Shown: positions 34,186 to 42,385 of the stretch, piece by piece | Position numbering within the stretch: position 1 is the stretch's first letter | How the letters are laid out: each line of letters begins with the position of its first letter | Made by a program: the position numbers and the translations under genes | Source: Paraburkholderia youngii | Lineage (GTDB): Bacteria > Pseudomonadota > Gammaproteobacteria > Burkholderiales > Burkholderiaceae | Assembly (NCBI RefSeq): GCF_013366925.1 | Contig: NZ_JAALDK010000001.1 | Coordinates: forward strand, 3,713,165 to 3,777,164 | Length of the DNA: 64,000 bases | Direction of reading: 5' to 3' | The notes under the pieces: model-generated | The model's input: the letters and a program-made list of their open reading frames with translations, nothing else | Database searches by the model: none | Told to the model about the DNA's origin: nothing

Positions 34186-34809
34186 TCAGGCGGGAAGTGC
34201 AGCAACCAGCTCTGCCGTCGTCAGGATTTCATGGGCGAACGTGGGACCATTCAGTTCGTGCGCGGCGCGCATCATTTCCCTGGTGAAAGCCGCTGTAGCG
34301 TCTCGAACGAGTGTGACGTGATAACCCAGTTCCATTGCAAAGCGGCTCGTTGACTCAATACAGGTATTCGCCAGCAGGCCGACCACGATCACGTGCGTGA
34401 TCCCTTGCTGTTTGAGCTGGAAGTCGAGGTCGGTGTTAGCAAAGCCGCTTTGGCCCCAGTGCTCGTGAGTGATGATGTCGCCTTCCTGCGGCACAAAGTC
34501 AGGATGCCACTCACCACCCCACGTGCCCTTGGCGAACGTTTGGCGCTTCTGCACGAGGCGTTGAGTTGGGTTCGGATGGTTCCAGTTTTCGTAATCACCA
34601 GGTTGCCAGCGGCGATGCGGCACATAGAAAACCTGGATATCTGCTTTTCGCGCGCTAGCGACAGCAGCACGGAGATTGTCGAGCAGCCGGACTTCGGCGG
34701 CGATATCACGCAGCATCGGAAAGAGCTTGCCGCCATCGGAGAGAAAATCGTTGTACGGATCGACCAGCAACAGTCCGGTGCGGTCCGCGTCGTATGCAGG
34801 GTTGGACAT
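34186..34809 (-). CDS. Isochorismatase-family cysteine hydrolase
   Basis: This 207-residue protein has the isochorismatase fold with Asp17 in LLLVDPYND and nucleophile Cys150 in LLANTCIESTSRFA. The position where a catalytic Lys normally stands reads ITHEHWGQSGF, so the Lys is replaced (His115 or Glu116 region). This may change chemistry or substrate. It is the first gene of a two-gene unit with the KGSADH-type dehydrogenase, and a perfect HxlR-type palindrome lies 124 nt upstream. The pairing suggests a route from an amide or ester to an aldehyde and then an acid, but this is inference. Confidence 0.82.
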   Translation of the reverse strand: MSNPAYDADRTGLLLVDPYNDFLSDGGKLFPMLRDIAAEVRLLDNLRAAVASARKADIQVFYVPHRRWQPGDYENWNHPNPTQRLVQKRQTFAKGTWGGEWHPDFVPQEGDIITHEHWGQSGFANTDLDFQLKQQGITHVIVVGLLANTCIESTSRFAMELGYHVTLVRDATAAFTREMMRAAHELNGPTFAHEILTTAELVAALPA

Positions 34810-34932
34810 TTCAATACTCCATTAGGTCAGTGTGCGAATGAAGCATTCGCGTTGCACAGTCGGCGCCGGGTTGCGTTTGTTGGACGATTCGTGACGCCTC
34901 ACGCATCGAAGATGGTGCGGGAAGAATATAAC

Positions 34933-34945
34933 TATGATAATCATA
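34933..34945. promoter_or_regulatory. HxlR-type palindrome upstream of the isochorismatase/KGSADH unit
   Basis: TATGAT-A-ATCATA is perfect here, with the same flanks as the site at 27570. It lies 124 nt upstream of the isochorismatase start. Confidence 0.65.
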
Positions 34946-35241
34946 TCGTCAAGGGAGACACGGCTTTTCGGACGATCCACCGGAAGCTGACCCTTCTTCG
35001 GTACGCTGTCCAGCGAACCGCAGAGCGTGCCGGGTGGGCGCGTCATTGACCCCGGCGACGCGCCAGAATTGACCTGCTCTCCGGTGGCGGACAAGAAAGC
35101 GCGCGGCCCGTACGAAGCCGCACCAGACAGGCGGCATCGGGCTGGCCAGCAGCGGATCCACATTCATGCTATCGACGAGGCGTATGCGATTAAATCTTTT
35201 TCGATTGACATCGGGCTCGTCTTTCTCCATTATTCGACGCA

Positions 35242-35262
35242 AGCGATTACATCGCATGCGAT
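35242..35262. promoter_or_regulatory. OhrR-type operator upstream of the second ohr pair
   Basis: AGCGAT-TAC-ATCGCA-TGCGAT is identical to the site at 27980-28000 and ends 37 nt before the ohr start, the same distance as in block 1. Confidence 0.7.
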
Positions 35263-35299
35263 CTACGGTGCTTGACACCTTTAACCAAACAGGAACCCC

Positions 35300-35746
35300 A
35301 TGACCAAGATCGACCAAGTCCTCTTCTCAGGCAACTCCCACGCCACGGTCAATCACGACCCCGATGCCCAGCGCGGTGAGCACGGCGTGCTCGACCTCAA
35401 GCTGTCAGCGCCCAACGGCGAAAGCCGGGATTTCATCGCCACCGAACTGCATCCGCGAGCCGAGCAGATGTTTGCGGGCGCGTGGTCGGCCTGTTACATC
35501 AGCGCGTTCGAGATTGCGGCCTCGATGAGGAAGGTCGCGCTGCCGTCCGACTATTCCGTGGACATCCAGGTCAGTATCGGCACGGTCGGTAACGGGTTTA
35601 GTCTCGGCGCCCAGTTCACCATCCGCGCGCCGGGTCTGGCAGCGGAAGTCGTCGAGGCACTTGCGAACCGCGCCCATCAGATCTGCCCGTACTCGAAGGC
35701 CGTGCACGGTAACATCGAGGTTGGCCTGAACGTCGTCACGGCTTGA
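35300..35746 (+). CDS. Ohr-family organic hydroperoxide reductase (pair 2, first)
   Basis: This 148-residue Ohr/OsmC protein is nearly the same as the protein at 28038. The redox cysteines are in AWSACYISAFEIAA and QICPYSKAVHGNI, with LHPRAEQMF carrying the activating Arg. Most differences from its paralogue are conservative, suggesting both copies are under selection. It is preceded by the OhrR-type operator and followed after 71 nt by the second ohr gene of this pair. Confidence 0.88.
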   Translation: MTKIDQVLFSGNSHATVNHDPDAQRGEHGVLDLKLSAPNGESRDFIATELHPRAEQMFAGAWSACYISAFEIAASMRKVALPSDYSVDIQVSIGTVGNGFSLGAQFTIRAPGLAAEVVEALANRAHQICPYSKAVHGNIEVGLNVVTA

Positions 35747-35759
35747 TACGTAAATCGCA

Positions 35760-35780
35760 TACGATTACATCGGACGCGAG
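35760..35780. promoter_or_regulatory. Partly conserved OhrR-type site between the paired ohr genes
   Basis: TACGAT-TAC-ATCGGA-CGCGAG keeps the motif spacing with about four mismatches to consensus. It could give the downstream ohr gene its own promoter control. Its counterpart in block 1 is at 28498-28518. Confidence 0.42.
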
Positions 35781-35817
35781 ATAAACCGTTTTATTACCTT
35801 ATACACAGGAATCCATC

Positions 35818-36264
35818 ATGGAAAAGATCGAAAAAGTCCTCGCTGCAGGCAACTCCCACGCCACGGTCAATCGCGACCCCGATGCCCAGAGCGGCGAGTA
35901 TGGCGTCTATGACCTCAAGCTGACAGCACCCGGCGTTGAGGATCTCGATTACATCGGCACCGAGCCGCACCCGCGAGCCGAGCAGCTGTTTGCTGGCGCC
36001 TGGTCGGCCTGTTACACCACCGTGTTCGGGATGGCGGCCCAGCTGAGGAAGGTCACGCTGCCGCCCGACTATTCCGTGGACATCCGGGTGAACATCGGGC
36101 AGACCGGTGCTGCGTGGTTCCTCGGCGCCCAGTTCGACATCCACGTGCCGGGTGTGGAAAAGGAAATCGTCGAGAAGATCGCGCACCTGGCCCATCAGAT
36201 CTGCCCGTACTCGAAGGCTGTGCGCGCCAACATCGAGATCAGCACGAACATCGTCGCGGCGTGA
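35818..36264 (+). CDS. Ohr-family organic hydroperoxide reductase (pair 2, second)
   Basis: This 148-residue Ohr/OsmC protein is closest to the gene at 28559. Cysteines lie in AWSACYTTVFGMAA and QICPYSKAVRANIEIS. An ACAGGAATCC ribosome site precedes ATG 35818, the same as in block 1. With four Ohr proteins in two pairs the island has unusual peroxide-reducing capacity. The two members of a pair differ mainly around the substrate pocket region (about 35-50 and 95-110), so substrates may differ. Confidence 0.87.
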   Translation: MEKIEKVLAAGNSHATVNRDPDAQSGEYGVYDLKLTAPGVEDLDYIGTEPHPRAEQLFAGAWSACYTTVFGMAAQLRKVTLPPDYSVDIRVNIGQTGAAWFLGAQFDIHVPGVEKEIVEKIAHLAHQICPYSKAVRANIEISTNIVAA

Positions 36265-36750
36265 TCCGCATGGGCACGTGTCTCTTTGCGGGGGCGCGTG
36301 CCCTTCACTGAACACCCTTGAGGCTGATTCTTCGAAAGCATGCTGCGATAGCAAACGTCTCATCTTCCGCGCGCTGCCATCGAGAGTCATGGGGCTTTTG
36401 ACCGTAGCCTGTCGAGGAGCAAGATCTGACGGGTAGGGTCATGCTGATAGGTTTTCGTAATTGTGCTGACCTACGATAGCACTCAGGCCTGCGACGGCGG
36501 GTGTTGCCAGCGCAGGGGGCTTTGCGTGTGCGTCGATGCTGGCGTCAACCGAATGCCAGGCCCGATCGTCGACGGCTAGATGCAGATGTCCAGGCCTGAG
36601 GGTCGAGCCGACCGCGCCCGCGCTGAACACCGATTTAAGCGATGATTCGCCGCAGTCGATCCTGCCCAAATTCCATCCAGCCCTCATCGCCGAGAGTTGC
36701 TGTCCTCAATCTCAAAGGCCGCGTTGCAGTGCGGGCAATCGGAGGTTCAC
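36265..36750. other. Intergenic region after the second ohr pair
   Basis: No gene could be firmly supported. A minus-strand open frame at 36439-36687 (82 residues, containing LRPGHLHLAVDDRAWHSVDAS) is coherent in composition but has no recognisable family or ribosome site. It could be the remnant of a larger gene. Confidence 0.35.
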
Positions 36751-37428
36751 ATGAGCAGTGCCGTATTTGAGACTCAAAATGTGCGTGGTGTGGACATGAA
36801 GCTCGAGGTCATTGTCGTCCCGGTTTCGGACGTCGAGCGCGCCAAGCGGTTTTATGGTCGCCTGGGATGGAGGCTTGATGCCGACTATGCCTCCGACGAC
36901 GGCAACTTCGGCGTAATCCAGTTCACGTCCCCCGGTTCCGGGTGTTCGGTCATCTTCGGCAAGAACGTCACCGCGGCAACACCTGGCTCCGCCCAGGGAC
37001 TGTACTTGATCGTCTCCGACGTCGAGGCGGCTCGCGAGGAACTGCTGGCTCGCGGGGTGGCGACGAGCGAAGTGTTCCACGACGCCGCTGGCGTGTACGC
37101 CGGCTCCGATGAGCCCTATCTGTTCGGGCGGGTCCGGGTTAGCGGCCCAGACCCCGAGCGTCGGAGCTACCGCTCGTTCGCCTCGTTCAGCGATCCAGAC
37201 GGCAATGGCTGGCTGCTTCAGGAACTCACTCACCGAGCGGCCGGTCGGGTGGACACAGACGCCATCACCTTCACCTCAACTGCGGATCTCGCGGCGGCGT
37301 TCCGACGGGCGGAGGCGGCGCATGGCGAGCACGAGAAGCGGACCGGAGGCCAACGCGATGAGAATTGGCCCGAGTGGTACGCGCAGTACATGGTTAGTGA
37401 GCAGGCAGGCAAGGAATTGCCTTTGTGA
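36751..37428 (+). CDS. VOC-family protein with C-terminal extension
   Basis: This 225-residue protein has one VOC domain (about 15-160: MKLEVIVVPVSDVERAKRFY through FSDPDGNGWLLQEL). A further 60-residue segment ends in ENWPEWYAQYMVSEQAG, a combination I know mainly from actinobacterial and rhizobial glyoxalase-like proteins. GGAGG lies five bases before ATG 36751. It is unlike the two 130-residue VOC proteins of the stress island. Four same-strand genes follow with gaps of about 100-120 nt, so it may head that series. The reaction is unknown. Confidence 0.8.
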   Translation: MSSAVFETQNVRGVDMKLEVIVVPVSDVERAKRFYGRLGWRLDADYASDDGNFGVIQFTSPGSGCSVIFGKNVTAATPGSAQGLYLIVSDVEAAREELLARGVATSEVFHDAAGVYAGSDEPYLFGRVRVSGPDPERRSYRSFASFSDPDGNGWLLQELTHRAAGRVDTDAITFTSTADLAAAFRRAEAAHGEHEKRTGGQRDENWPEWYAQYMVSEQAGKELPL

Positions 37429-37547
37429 GCAGGCACCTGCGACGAACGCTTTCGTAACGCGGAGGGGCGAAACCTCGCGGACGCGGTTGCTTGAAAAGGT
37501 CCAGGACCTGTCACTACTGCGCATAGCTTCTCAACGGAAGGTCGCCA

Positions 37548-38927
37548 ATGACGAGCGATTTCGACGCAATCATCATCGGGGCCGGGCAGGCCGGTCCATC
37601 CCTCGCGGGCCGGCTGACCGATGCCGGAATGATCGTCGCGCTCGTCGAGCGCAAACTCTTCGGGGGAACCTGCGTGAACACCGGCTGCATGCCGACCAAG
37701 ACACTCGTGGCCAGTGCCTATGCCGCGCACCTGGCGCGGCGCGGCGCTGAATATGGTGTCGTGCTGGATGGTCCCGTCCGGATCGACATGGTGCGGGTGA
37801 AGGCGCGTGCCGACGAAGTCTCGCGCAACGCGCGCACGGGCGTCGAGCGCTGGCTGCGCGGCATGAAGGGGTGTACGGTGCTACAGGGCTCCGCTCGCTT
37901 CGAGTCGCCGGACACGGTTGTGGTGGGTGACGAATACCTCCGCGCGCCGCGCATTTACGTCAATGTCGGCGGGCGCGCGATTGTCCCGAATCTGCCGGGC
38001 ATCGATCAGGTAAGCACTCTGACCAATACGTCAATGCTGGCGCTCGACCGCGTGCCCGAGCATCTGGTCGTAATCGGCGGAAGTTATATCGGACTGGAGT
38101 TCGCTCAGATGTACCGCCGGTTCGGCGCACGGGTGACCGTCGTGGAGCAATCGCCGCGCCTCGTTATGCGTGAAGACGAAGAGGTCTCGGTTGCGATCAG
38201 GGAGATTATCGAGTGCGAGGGCATCACCGTGCGGGCCGGTGCCCAATGCATTCGTTTCGCCCCGCACGCGGCAGGCGTTGCCGTCGGGGTCAACTGCACG
38301 GACGGCGAACCGGAGATCGTGGGCAGCCACGTCCTCCTGGCCGTGGGGCGTCGGCCCAACACGGACGACCTCGGGCTCGACAAGGCCGGAGTCGCGACCG
38401 ACGCGCGCGGCTACATCCGCGTCGACGATCAGCTCGCGACCAGCGTGCCCGGTATCTGGGCGCTCGGTGATTGCAACGGCCGGGGGGCCTTCACACATGC
38501 GGCCTACAACGACTTCGAGATCGTTGCGGCCAACGAGCTTGATGGGGAGGCGCGCCGAGTGAGCCAACGGATCCAGGCCTACGCCCTGTTTATCGATCCG
38601 CCCTTGGGCCGCGTCGGCATGACCGAGACCGAGGCGCGGGCGAGCGGCCGACCGCTGCTGGTCGGGCACCGGCCTATGACCCGTGTCGGGCGCGCCGTGG
38701 AGAAGGGCGAGACAAAGGGCTTCATGAAGGTGGTCGTTGATGCGCAGACGTCAAGAATCCTCGGTGCGGCTATCCTGGGTACCGGCGGCGACGAGGCAAT
38801 CCACGGTCTCCTCGACGTGATAAACGCAGGCATCCCGTATGCGGCCCTCCAGCACGCAGTCCCGATACACCCGACCGTATCTGAACTCATCCCGACCGTG
38901 CTTGGAGAGATGAGGGCGGTTTCTTGA
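37548..38927 (+). CDS. FAD-dependent disulfide reductase (mercuric-reductase-like)
   Basis: This 459-residue pyridine-nucleotide disulfide oxidoreductase has an N-terminal FAD motif IIIGAGQAGPSLAGRL, the redox-active disulfide GGTCVNTGCMPTKT (Cys about 42 and 47), an NAD(P) motif VVIGGSYIGLEFAQMY and a C-terminal dimer domain ending HAVPIHPTVSELIPTVL, which has the catalytic His. It resembles MerA/lipoamide-dehydrogenase relatives that lack the N-terminal metal-binding domain and the C-terminal vicinal Cys pair of true MerA. Mercury reduction is therefore doubtful, and the physiological substrate is unknown. Confidence 0.85.
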   Translation: MTSDFDAIIIGAGQAGPSLAGRLTDAGMIVALVERKLFGGTCVNTGCMPTKTLVASAYAAHLARRGAEYGVVLDGPVRIDMVRVKARADEVSRNARTGVERWLRGMKGCTVLQGSARFESPDTVVVGDEYLRAPRIYVNVGGRAIVPNLPGIDQVSTLTNTSMLALDRVPEHLVVIGGSYIGLEFAQMYRRFGARVTVVEQSPRLVMREDEEVSVAIREIIECEGITVRAGAQCIRFAPHAAGVAVGVNCTDGEPEIVGSHVLLAVGRRPNTDDLGLDKAGVATDARGYIRVDDQLATSVPGIWALGDCNGRGAFTHAAYNDFEIVAANELDGEARRVSQRIQAYALFIDPPLGRVGMTETEARASGRPLLVGHRPMTRVGRAVEKGETKGFMKVVVDAQTSRILGAAILGTGGDEAIHGLLDVINAGIPYAALQHAVPIHPTVSELIPTVLGEMRAVS

Positions 38928-39029
38928 GCCGGCTTTCTGCGCAGTAGGGGTTCCCGACGTGTATGCCGCCGCGACCTGAGATTCCCTTGAGCGAAACGCT
39001 GGTCTACCCATCCCCGTAGGAGAAGCACC

Positions 39030-39887
39030 ATGCCTGACGCCTCACAGTTCGACATCGACCTCAGCAGTCCGGGCCGGTGGACGATCACCTTCAACAACCC
39101 GCCGATCAACATGTTTGTTCCTGCGACGATCGTCGAATTGGGAACAGTAATGGCCGACCTCGACTCGGACCCGTCCGTGAAGGTCGTTGTCTTCCAGTCG
39201 GCGAATCCCGATTTTTTCGTCGCCCATCTTGATGTAGCTAAGGCGGCCGAACGGCCAGATGTGTTGGGTCTTTGGCGCGACTTCGTACTGCGACTCGCGT
39301 CATCGCCAGTGGTAAGCATTGCAAAGATTCGCGGCCGCACGCGCGGCATCGGGAACGAGTTTGTTCTGGCCTGCGATATGCGCTTTGCCAGCAGGCAGAG
39401 TGCCATATTTGGCAACCCCGAGGTCGGGGTTGGTCTGGTTCCGGGAGGCGGAGCACTGGAATGGCTCCCGCGCCTGGTCGGTCGGTCGCGGGCACTTGAG
39501 TTTGTTCTCAGCGCCGACGACTTCGACGCCGACATAGCCGAATGCTACGGCTGGGTAAACCGCACGTTGGAAGATGACGCTCTCGACGCCTTTGTCGATA
39601 CGCTGGCCCATCGCCTGGCCTCTTTCGACCGTGAAACACTCGGCGCGGCGAAAGCTCAGATCAATCGTTGCGGAATGCCGGCGGCTAGCGAAATCCAGTC
39701 GAGCATTGACATGTTCTTTCCAGCGCTGGCCTCGCCAAGTGGGCAGGCCCGCCGCGCCAAGCTCCGGACCCTGGCCTACGGAGTTCCGAGCGATTTCGAA
39801 TTGAACTTCGGCAGGTACCTGCCCGCGCTAGGGCAGGCGGGCGACGATGACACGGGCGCGCCGGTCGCCGGCGCGGCAAAGGGCTGA
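39030..39887 (+). CDS. Enoyl-CoA hydratase/isomerase-family protein
   Basis: This 285-residue crotonase-superfamily protein has the oxyanion-hole strand [26 protein letters not shown] and the second block [23 protein letters not shown]. The first acidic catalytic Glu of hydratases falls in [10 protein letters not shown] (Glu kept), but the second position is PGGG, so dehydratase/hydratase activity is uncertain. It follows the disulfide reductase by 102 nt and precedes an alpha/beta hydrolase by 112 nt on the same strand. The substrate is unknown. Confidence 0.82.
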   Translation: MPDASQFDIDLSSPGRWTITFNNPPINMFVPATIVELGTVMADLDSDPSVKVVVFQSANPDFFVAHLDVAKAAERPDVLGLWRDFVLRLASSPVVSIAKIRGRTRGIGNEFVLACDMRFASRQSAIFGNPEVGVGLVPGGGALEWLPRLVGRSRALEFVLSADDFDADIAECYGWVNRTLEDDALDAFVDTLAHRLASFDRETLGAAKAQINRCGMPAASEIQSSIDMFFPALASPSGQARRAKLRTLAYGVPSDFELNFGRYLPALGQAGDDDTGAPVAGAAKG

Positions 39888-39999
39888 GCCTCCTCCTGCA
39901 ATTCGCGCGGCGCCCGTCGACGCGGTGCGTCGCAGGTTTTTCCCTAGCCTCAGACTTCGTCTCGGACATCCGAGATGTCGCGATCAGGAGACGACGGCG

Positions 40000-40761
40000 A
40001 TGATGAAGCAGAAGGTTTCTTTCGAGAACGATCGGGGTGAATTGCTGGCCGGACTCCTTGAGCTTCCTGACAAACCTGTCGCATATGCGCTGTTCGCGCA
40101 TTGCTTTACTTGCGGTAAGGACTTGAAGTCCGCGTCGAAGATCGCACGGGCGCTGACTGAGCAGTCGATTGCCGTACTTCGCTTCGACTTTACAGGGCTT
40201 GGTAACAGTGACGGCGATTTCTCCAACAGTAACTTTTCCTCCAACATCAGCGACCTGTTGGCGGCAGCGGATTTCCTCAGGAGGGCACATCAGGCACCAA
40301 CCTTACTGATCGGTCATAGTCTGGGTGGGGCTGCAGTTTTAGCGTCGGCTTCCGACATACCGGAATCAAAAGCGGTCGTTACGATCGGGGCTCCTGGCGA
40401 CGTGCGGCATATTAAGCACTTGTTCAAGGACAGCATCGAATCAATCGAAAGGCTCGGCACCATGACGGTACAGCTTGCCGGTAGGGACTTCACAATCAAG
40501 CGTCAATTCCTTGAGGACGTTAACGAGCACCGGCTGGAAGAGAAAGTCGCGAGGCTGAAGAGGGCATTACTCGTCTTCCATTCTCCTCTGGACGATACCG
40601 TTAGCATTGAACAAGCGCAAAAGATTTTCCTTGCGGCGAAACATCCAAAGAGTTTCATATCGCTGGATCAGGCTGACCATCTACTCAGCGGCGGTAAAGA
40701 TGCAGAGTATGTGGCACGTTGTATCGCCGCGTGGGTGTCGCCATATATCCCTTCACGATAG
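40000..40761 (+). CDS. Alpha/beta hydrolase, N-terminal-domain type of OsmC fusions
   Basis: This 253-residue alpha/beta hydrolase has nucleophile Ser in [13 protein letters not shown], the oxyanion region [17 protein letters not shown], Asp in FHSPLDDTV and His in [10 protein letters not shown]. The [11 protein letters not shown]...L block is typical of the hydrolase half of bifunctional alpha/beta-hydrolase/OsmC proteins. Here the OsmC half is absent and the gene ends normally, but four separate Ohr/OsmC genes lie a few kilobases upstream. The start ATG 40000 lies nine bases after AGGAG. Confidence 0.83.
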   Translation: MMKQKVSFENDRGELLAGLLELPDKPVAYALFAHCFTCGKDLKSASKIARALTEQSIAVLRFDFTGLGNSDGDFSNSNFSSNISDLLAAADFLRRAHQAPTLLIGHSLGGAAVLASASDIPESKAVVTIGAPGDVRHIKHLFKDSIESIERLGTMTVQLAGRDFTIKRQFLEDVNEHRLEEKVARLKRALLVFHSPLDDTVSIEQAQKIFLAAKHPKSFISLDQADHLLSGGKDAEYVARCIAAWVSPYIPSR

Positions 40762-41007
40762 GCGGTAATAACTTTAATCCAGCAGTGCAGCAGTTTGGGC
40801 GGTGACCAGCCAGAATTGGAAACGCATTGCCTGCCCGCAGGCAGCCGGGGGAAGTTGTGTTGTGACTTAGGCTTCGCGAAATCGGTCCCACACCCCAATG
40901 TCTTTAGCATTGACCACTGCGTACAGGTAGTCACAGTTCGCCCAACGTTCCGGTTGTGGAATTGCGAGATCACCGTTCGGATTCGTCACAACGCTGAAAA
41001 GGAGCAA

Positions 41008-41351
41008 GTGAAAAGGCTATTCAGGCAATCAGGCTGGCCGGTGGCACTCTGTTCGTCGCCGTTTCGGTCAGCGCATGGGCGAAGCGCACCGATACGGACA
41101 CGGCGCCTGCCACTTCGCAATCGTCGAAGCAGGCCAACTACGCATTGGCAAAGAAAGTGCGTGCCGCGCTGGATCACGCGAAGGACATCAGGCCGGAAAA
41201 TATTGTGATTCGCGCTCGCGGTGGCGCGGTAACGCTGGAAGACACCGTTCCGGATTCCTCGCAGGTCGACAAGGCCACTCAGGTCGCTCAAGGCGTTGCC
41301 GGCGTGACCTCTGTCAAGAATGCATTGACCATCAAGGAAGCGGGTCAGTAA
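41008..41351 (+). CDS. BON-domain protein with damaged start
   Basis: The frame ending at TAA 41349-41351 encodes a signal-peptide-like AIQAIRLAGGTLFVAVSVSAWA and one BON domain (LAKKVRAALDHAKDI, IVIRARGGAVTLEDTV, VAGVTSVKNALTI). Going upstream, this frame meets a stop before any ATG, GTG or TTG; the only early options are ATT 41019 or TTG 41145. A GTG at 41008 with AAGGAG just upstream is out of frame by one base, so a single-base indel in the first three codons probably disrupted it. The domain itself is intact and resembles the BON protein at 24735. Confidence 0.6.
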
Positions 41352-41514
41352 GGCTGGCCTTTGGCGAAGCAGTCGGAGGTTGACGCCCCTCTCGACGATG
41401 TGCAGATTGCCCTGTCGCGGGTGAACGCGGGCGAGTTCTCGACGATATGCACGCGCCTCGAAGCCATGTCGGGCGTGCGTGAATGTCGACGCGAGAAATA
41501 AGGCAGAGAGACAG

Positions 41515-41790
41515 TCATCACCCGAAGCTACGACTATGAAGGCTTCATGCTCGATATCTCTGTCGAGTCCGATTCCAGCATCGGACCGAACAGGCGCGAG
41601 CCAACGCGGCGAGGGTTACATTGCTATCGTCAGGATATTTCAGGCAGCGAGTACGGTAGCCATGTTCTCACCCTTGCGCTTCGGCGAAGCGCGCGGCCGT
41701 CCTTTCGCAACAGACGCCGACGCGCTCAGGGGTGGATACAGCGCCGCGTGCAAACTCGTCGATGATCTGTTCTGCCATGACCGGCACTGA
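41515..41790 (+). pseudogene. Frameshifted small conserved Burkholderia hypothetical
   Basis: Two frames complement each other. VITRSYDYEGFMLDISVESDSSI (from 41515) lacks a start codon. The reading then shifts near 41590-41610 to EGYIAIVRIFQAASTVAMFS, PLRFGEARGRPFATDADAL and GGYSAACKLVDDLF, ending at TGA 41788-41790. Together they give a protein of about 91 residues, a layout I associate with unstudied small Burkholderiaceae proteins. Either one base was lost or gained, or it is a sequencing error. Function unknown. Confidence 0.5.
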
Positions 41791-41894
41791 TTTGTCTGGT
41801 CAAGACCTGACCGTTACCTGTTCGATTCCTTCGCAGGCAGGCGGGCACAGGAGAGCCAGCATAGGGGCGCTTCCTGTTTGGCCGCGAGCGCGGT

Positions 41895-42320
41895 TTACTT
41901 CGATTTCGGTGGCCGGCCGGTCTTGACCGGTTCGACCGCCTTGACGGCCGCAAGAAGACGTTTCGTCGGCTCAGATGCCAGCAGGAGCAGCCCTGCACGG
42001 ACGAGCTCGCTCTTCTTCACGGCCATGCCAGCATCGAGGCACCGCTGCTTGAGTACCGCGAGCTGCTCGTAGTCCTTCCTCGGCATCGTGAAGGTGTCGC
42101 GCACGACCTTTTCCTGTTTGACAGGCTCCCTGCGATGCCGGACCGCGCGCGCAGAAGACGCTTCAACAGGCATCGCCTTGTGGGACCGTGGCTTGGCCGC
42201 CACACGTCGGGCTTGCGCAGTTTGGACTGACTTCGCGCCGGCCACTGCCTCGTTGGCACCGTTGTCCGGGGATGCATGCGCCCGCTTGCCGCTCCTGTTC
42301 CTGGTGGCCTTTGGCTTCAT
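41895..42320 (-). CDS. Basic protein with possible ribbon-helix-helix-like C-terminus
   Basis: This 141-residue, strongly basic protein has a low-complexity Ala/Lys/Arg N-terminal half, similar to H1-like tails. The conserved-looking C-terminal half reads DTFTMPRKDYEQLAVLKQRCLDAGMAVKKSELVRAGLLLL. The pattern FTMPxxDYxxL...KKSELVRAGL resembles a ribbon-helix-helix DNA-binding fold (beta strand, helix, helix). It faces phoU divergently across 65 bp. A nucleoid or regulator role is possible but not shown. Confidence 0.6.
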   Translation of the reverse strand: MKPKATRNRSGKRAHASPDNGANEAVAGAKSVQTAQARRVAAKPRSHKAMPVEASSARAVRHRREPVKQEKVVRDTFTMPRKDYEQLAVLKQRCLDAGMAVKKSELVRAGLLLLASEPTKRLLAAVKAVEPVKTGRPPKSK

Positions 42321-42385
42321 GGTTTTTTCAGGTTTGACAAACCGTACAAACAGTTTATCGTCAGTCTGGAAAGAGGGAGTTTTCT

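Larger units (their letters stand above)
34810..35299. other. Divergent control region between the isochorismatase unit and the second ohr pair
   Basis: This 490-bp gene-free interval is homologous in parts to 27359-28037. It has an HxlR-type palindrome (34933-34945) near the minus-strand unit and an OhrR-type operator (35242-35262) near the ohr pair. The 50 bases preceding the OhrR site, including TTTCTCCATTATTCGACGCA, are shared with the first block. Confidence 0.6.

Noticed and set aside
37548..38927. Mercuric reductase MerA
   Set aside because: The redox disulfide is present, but there are no mer genes, no N-terminal metal-binding domain and no C-terminal vicinal cysteines.
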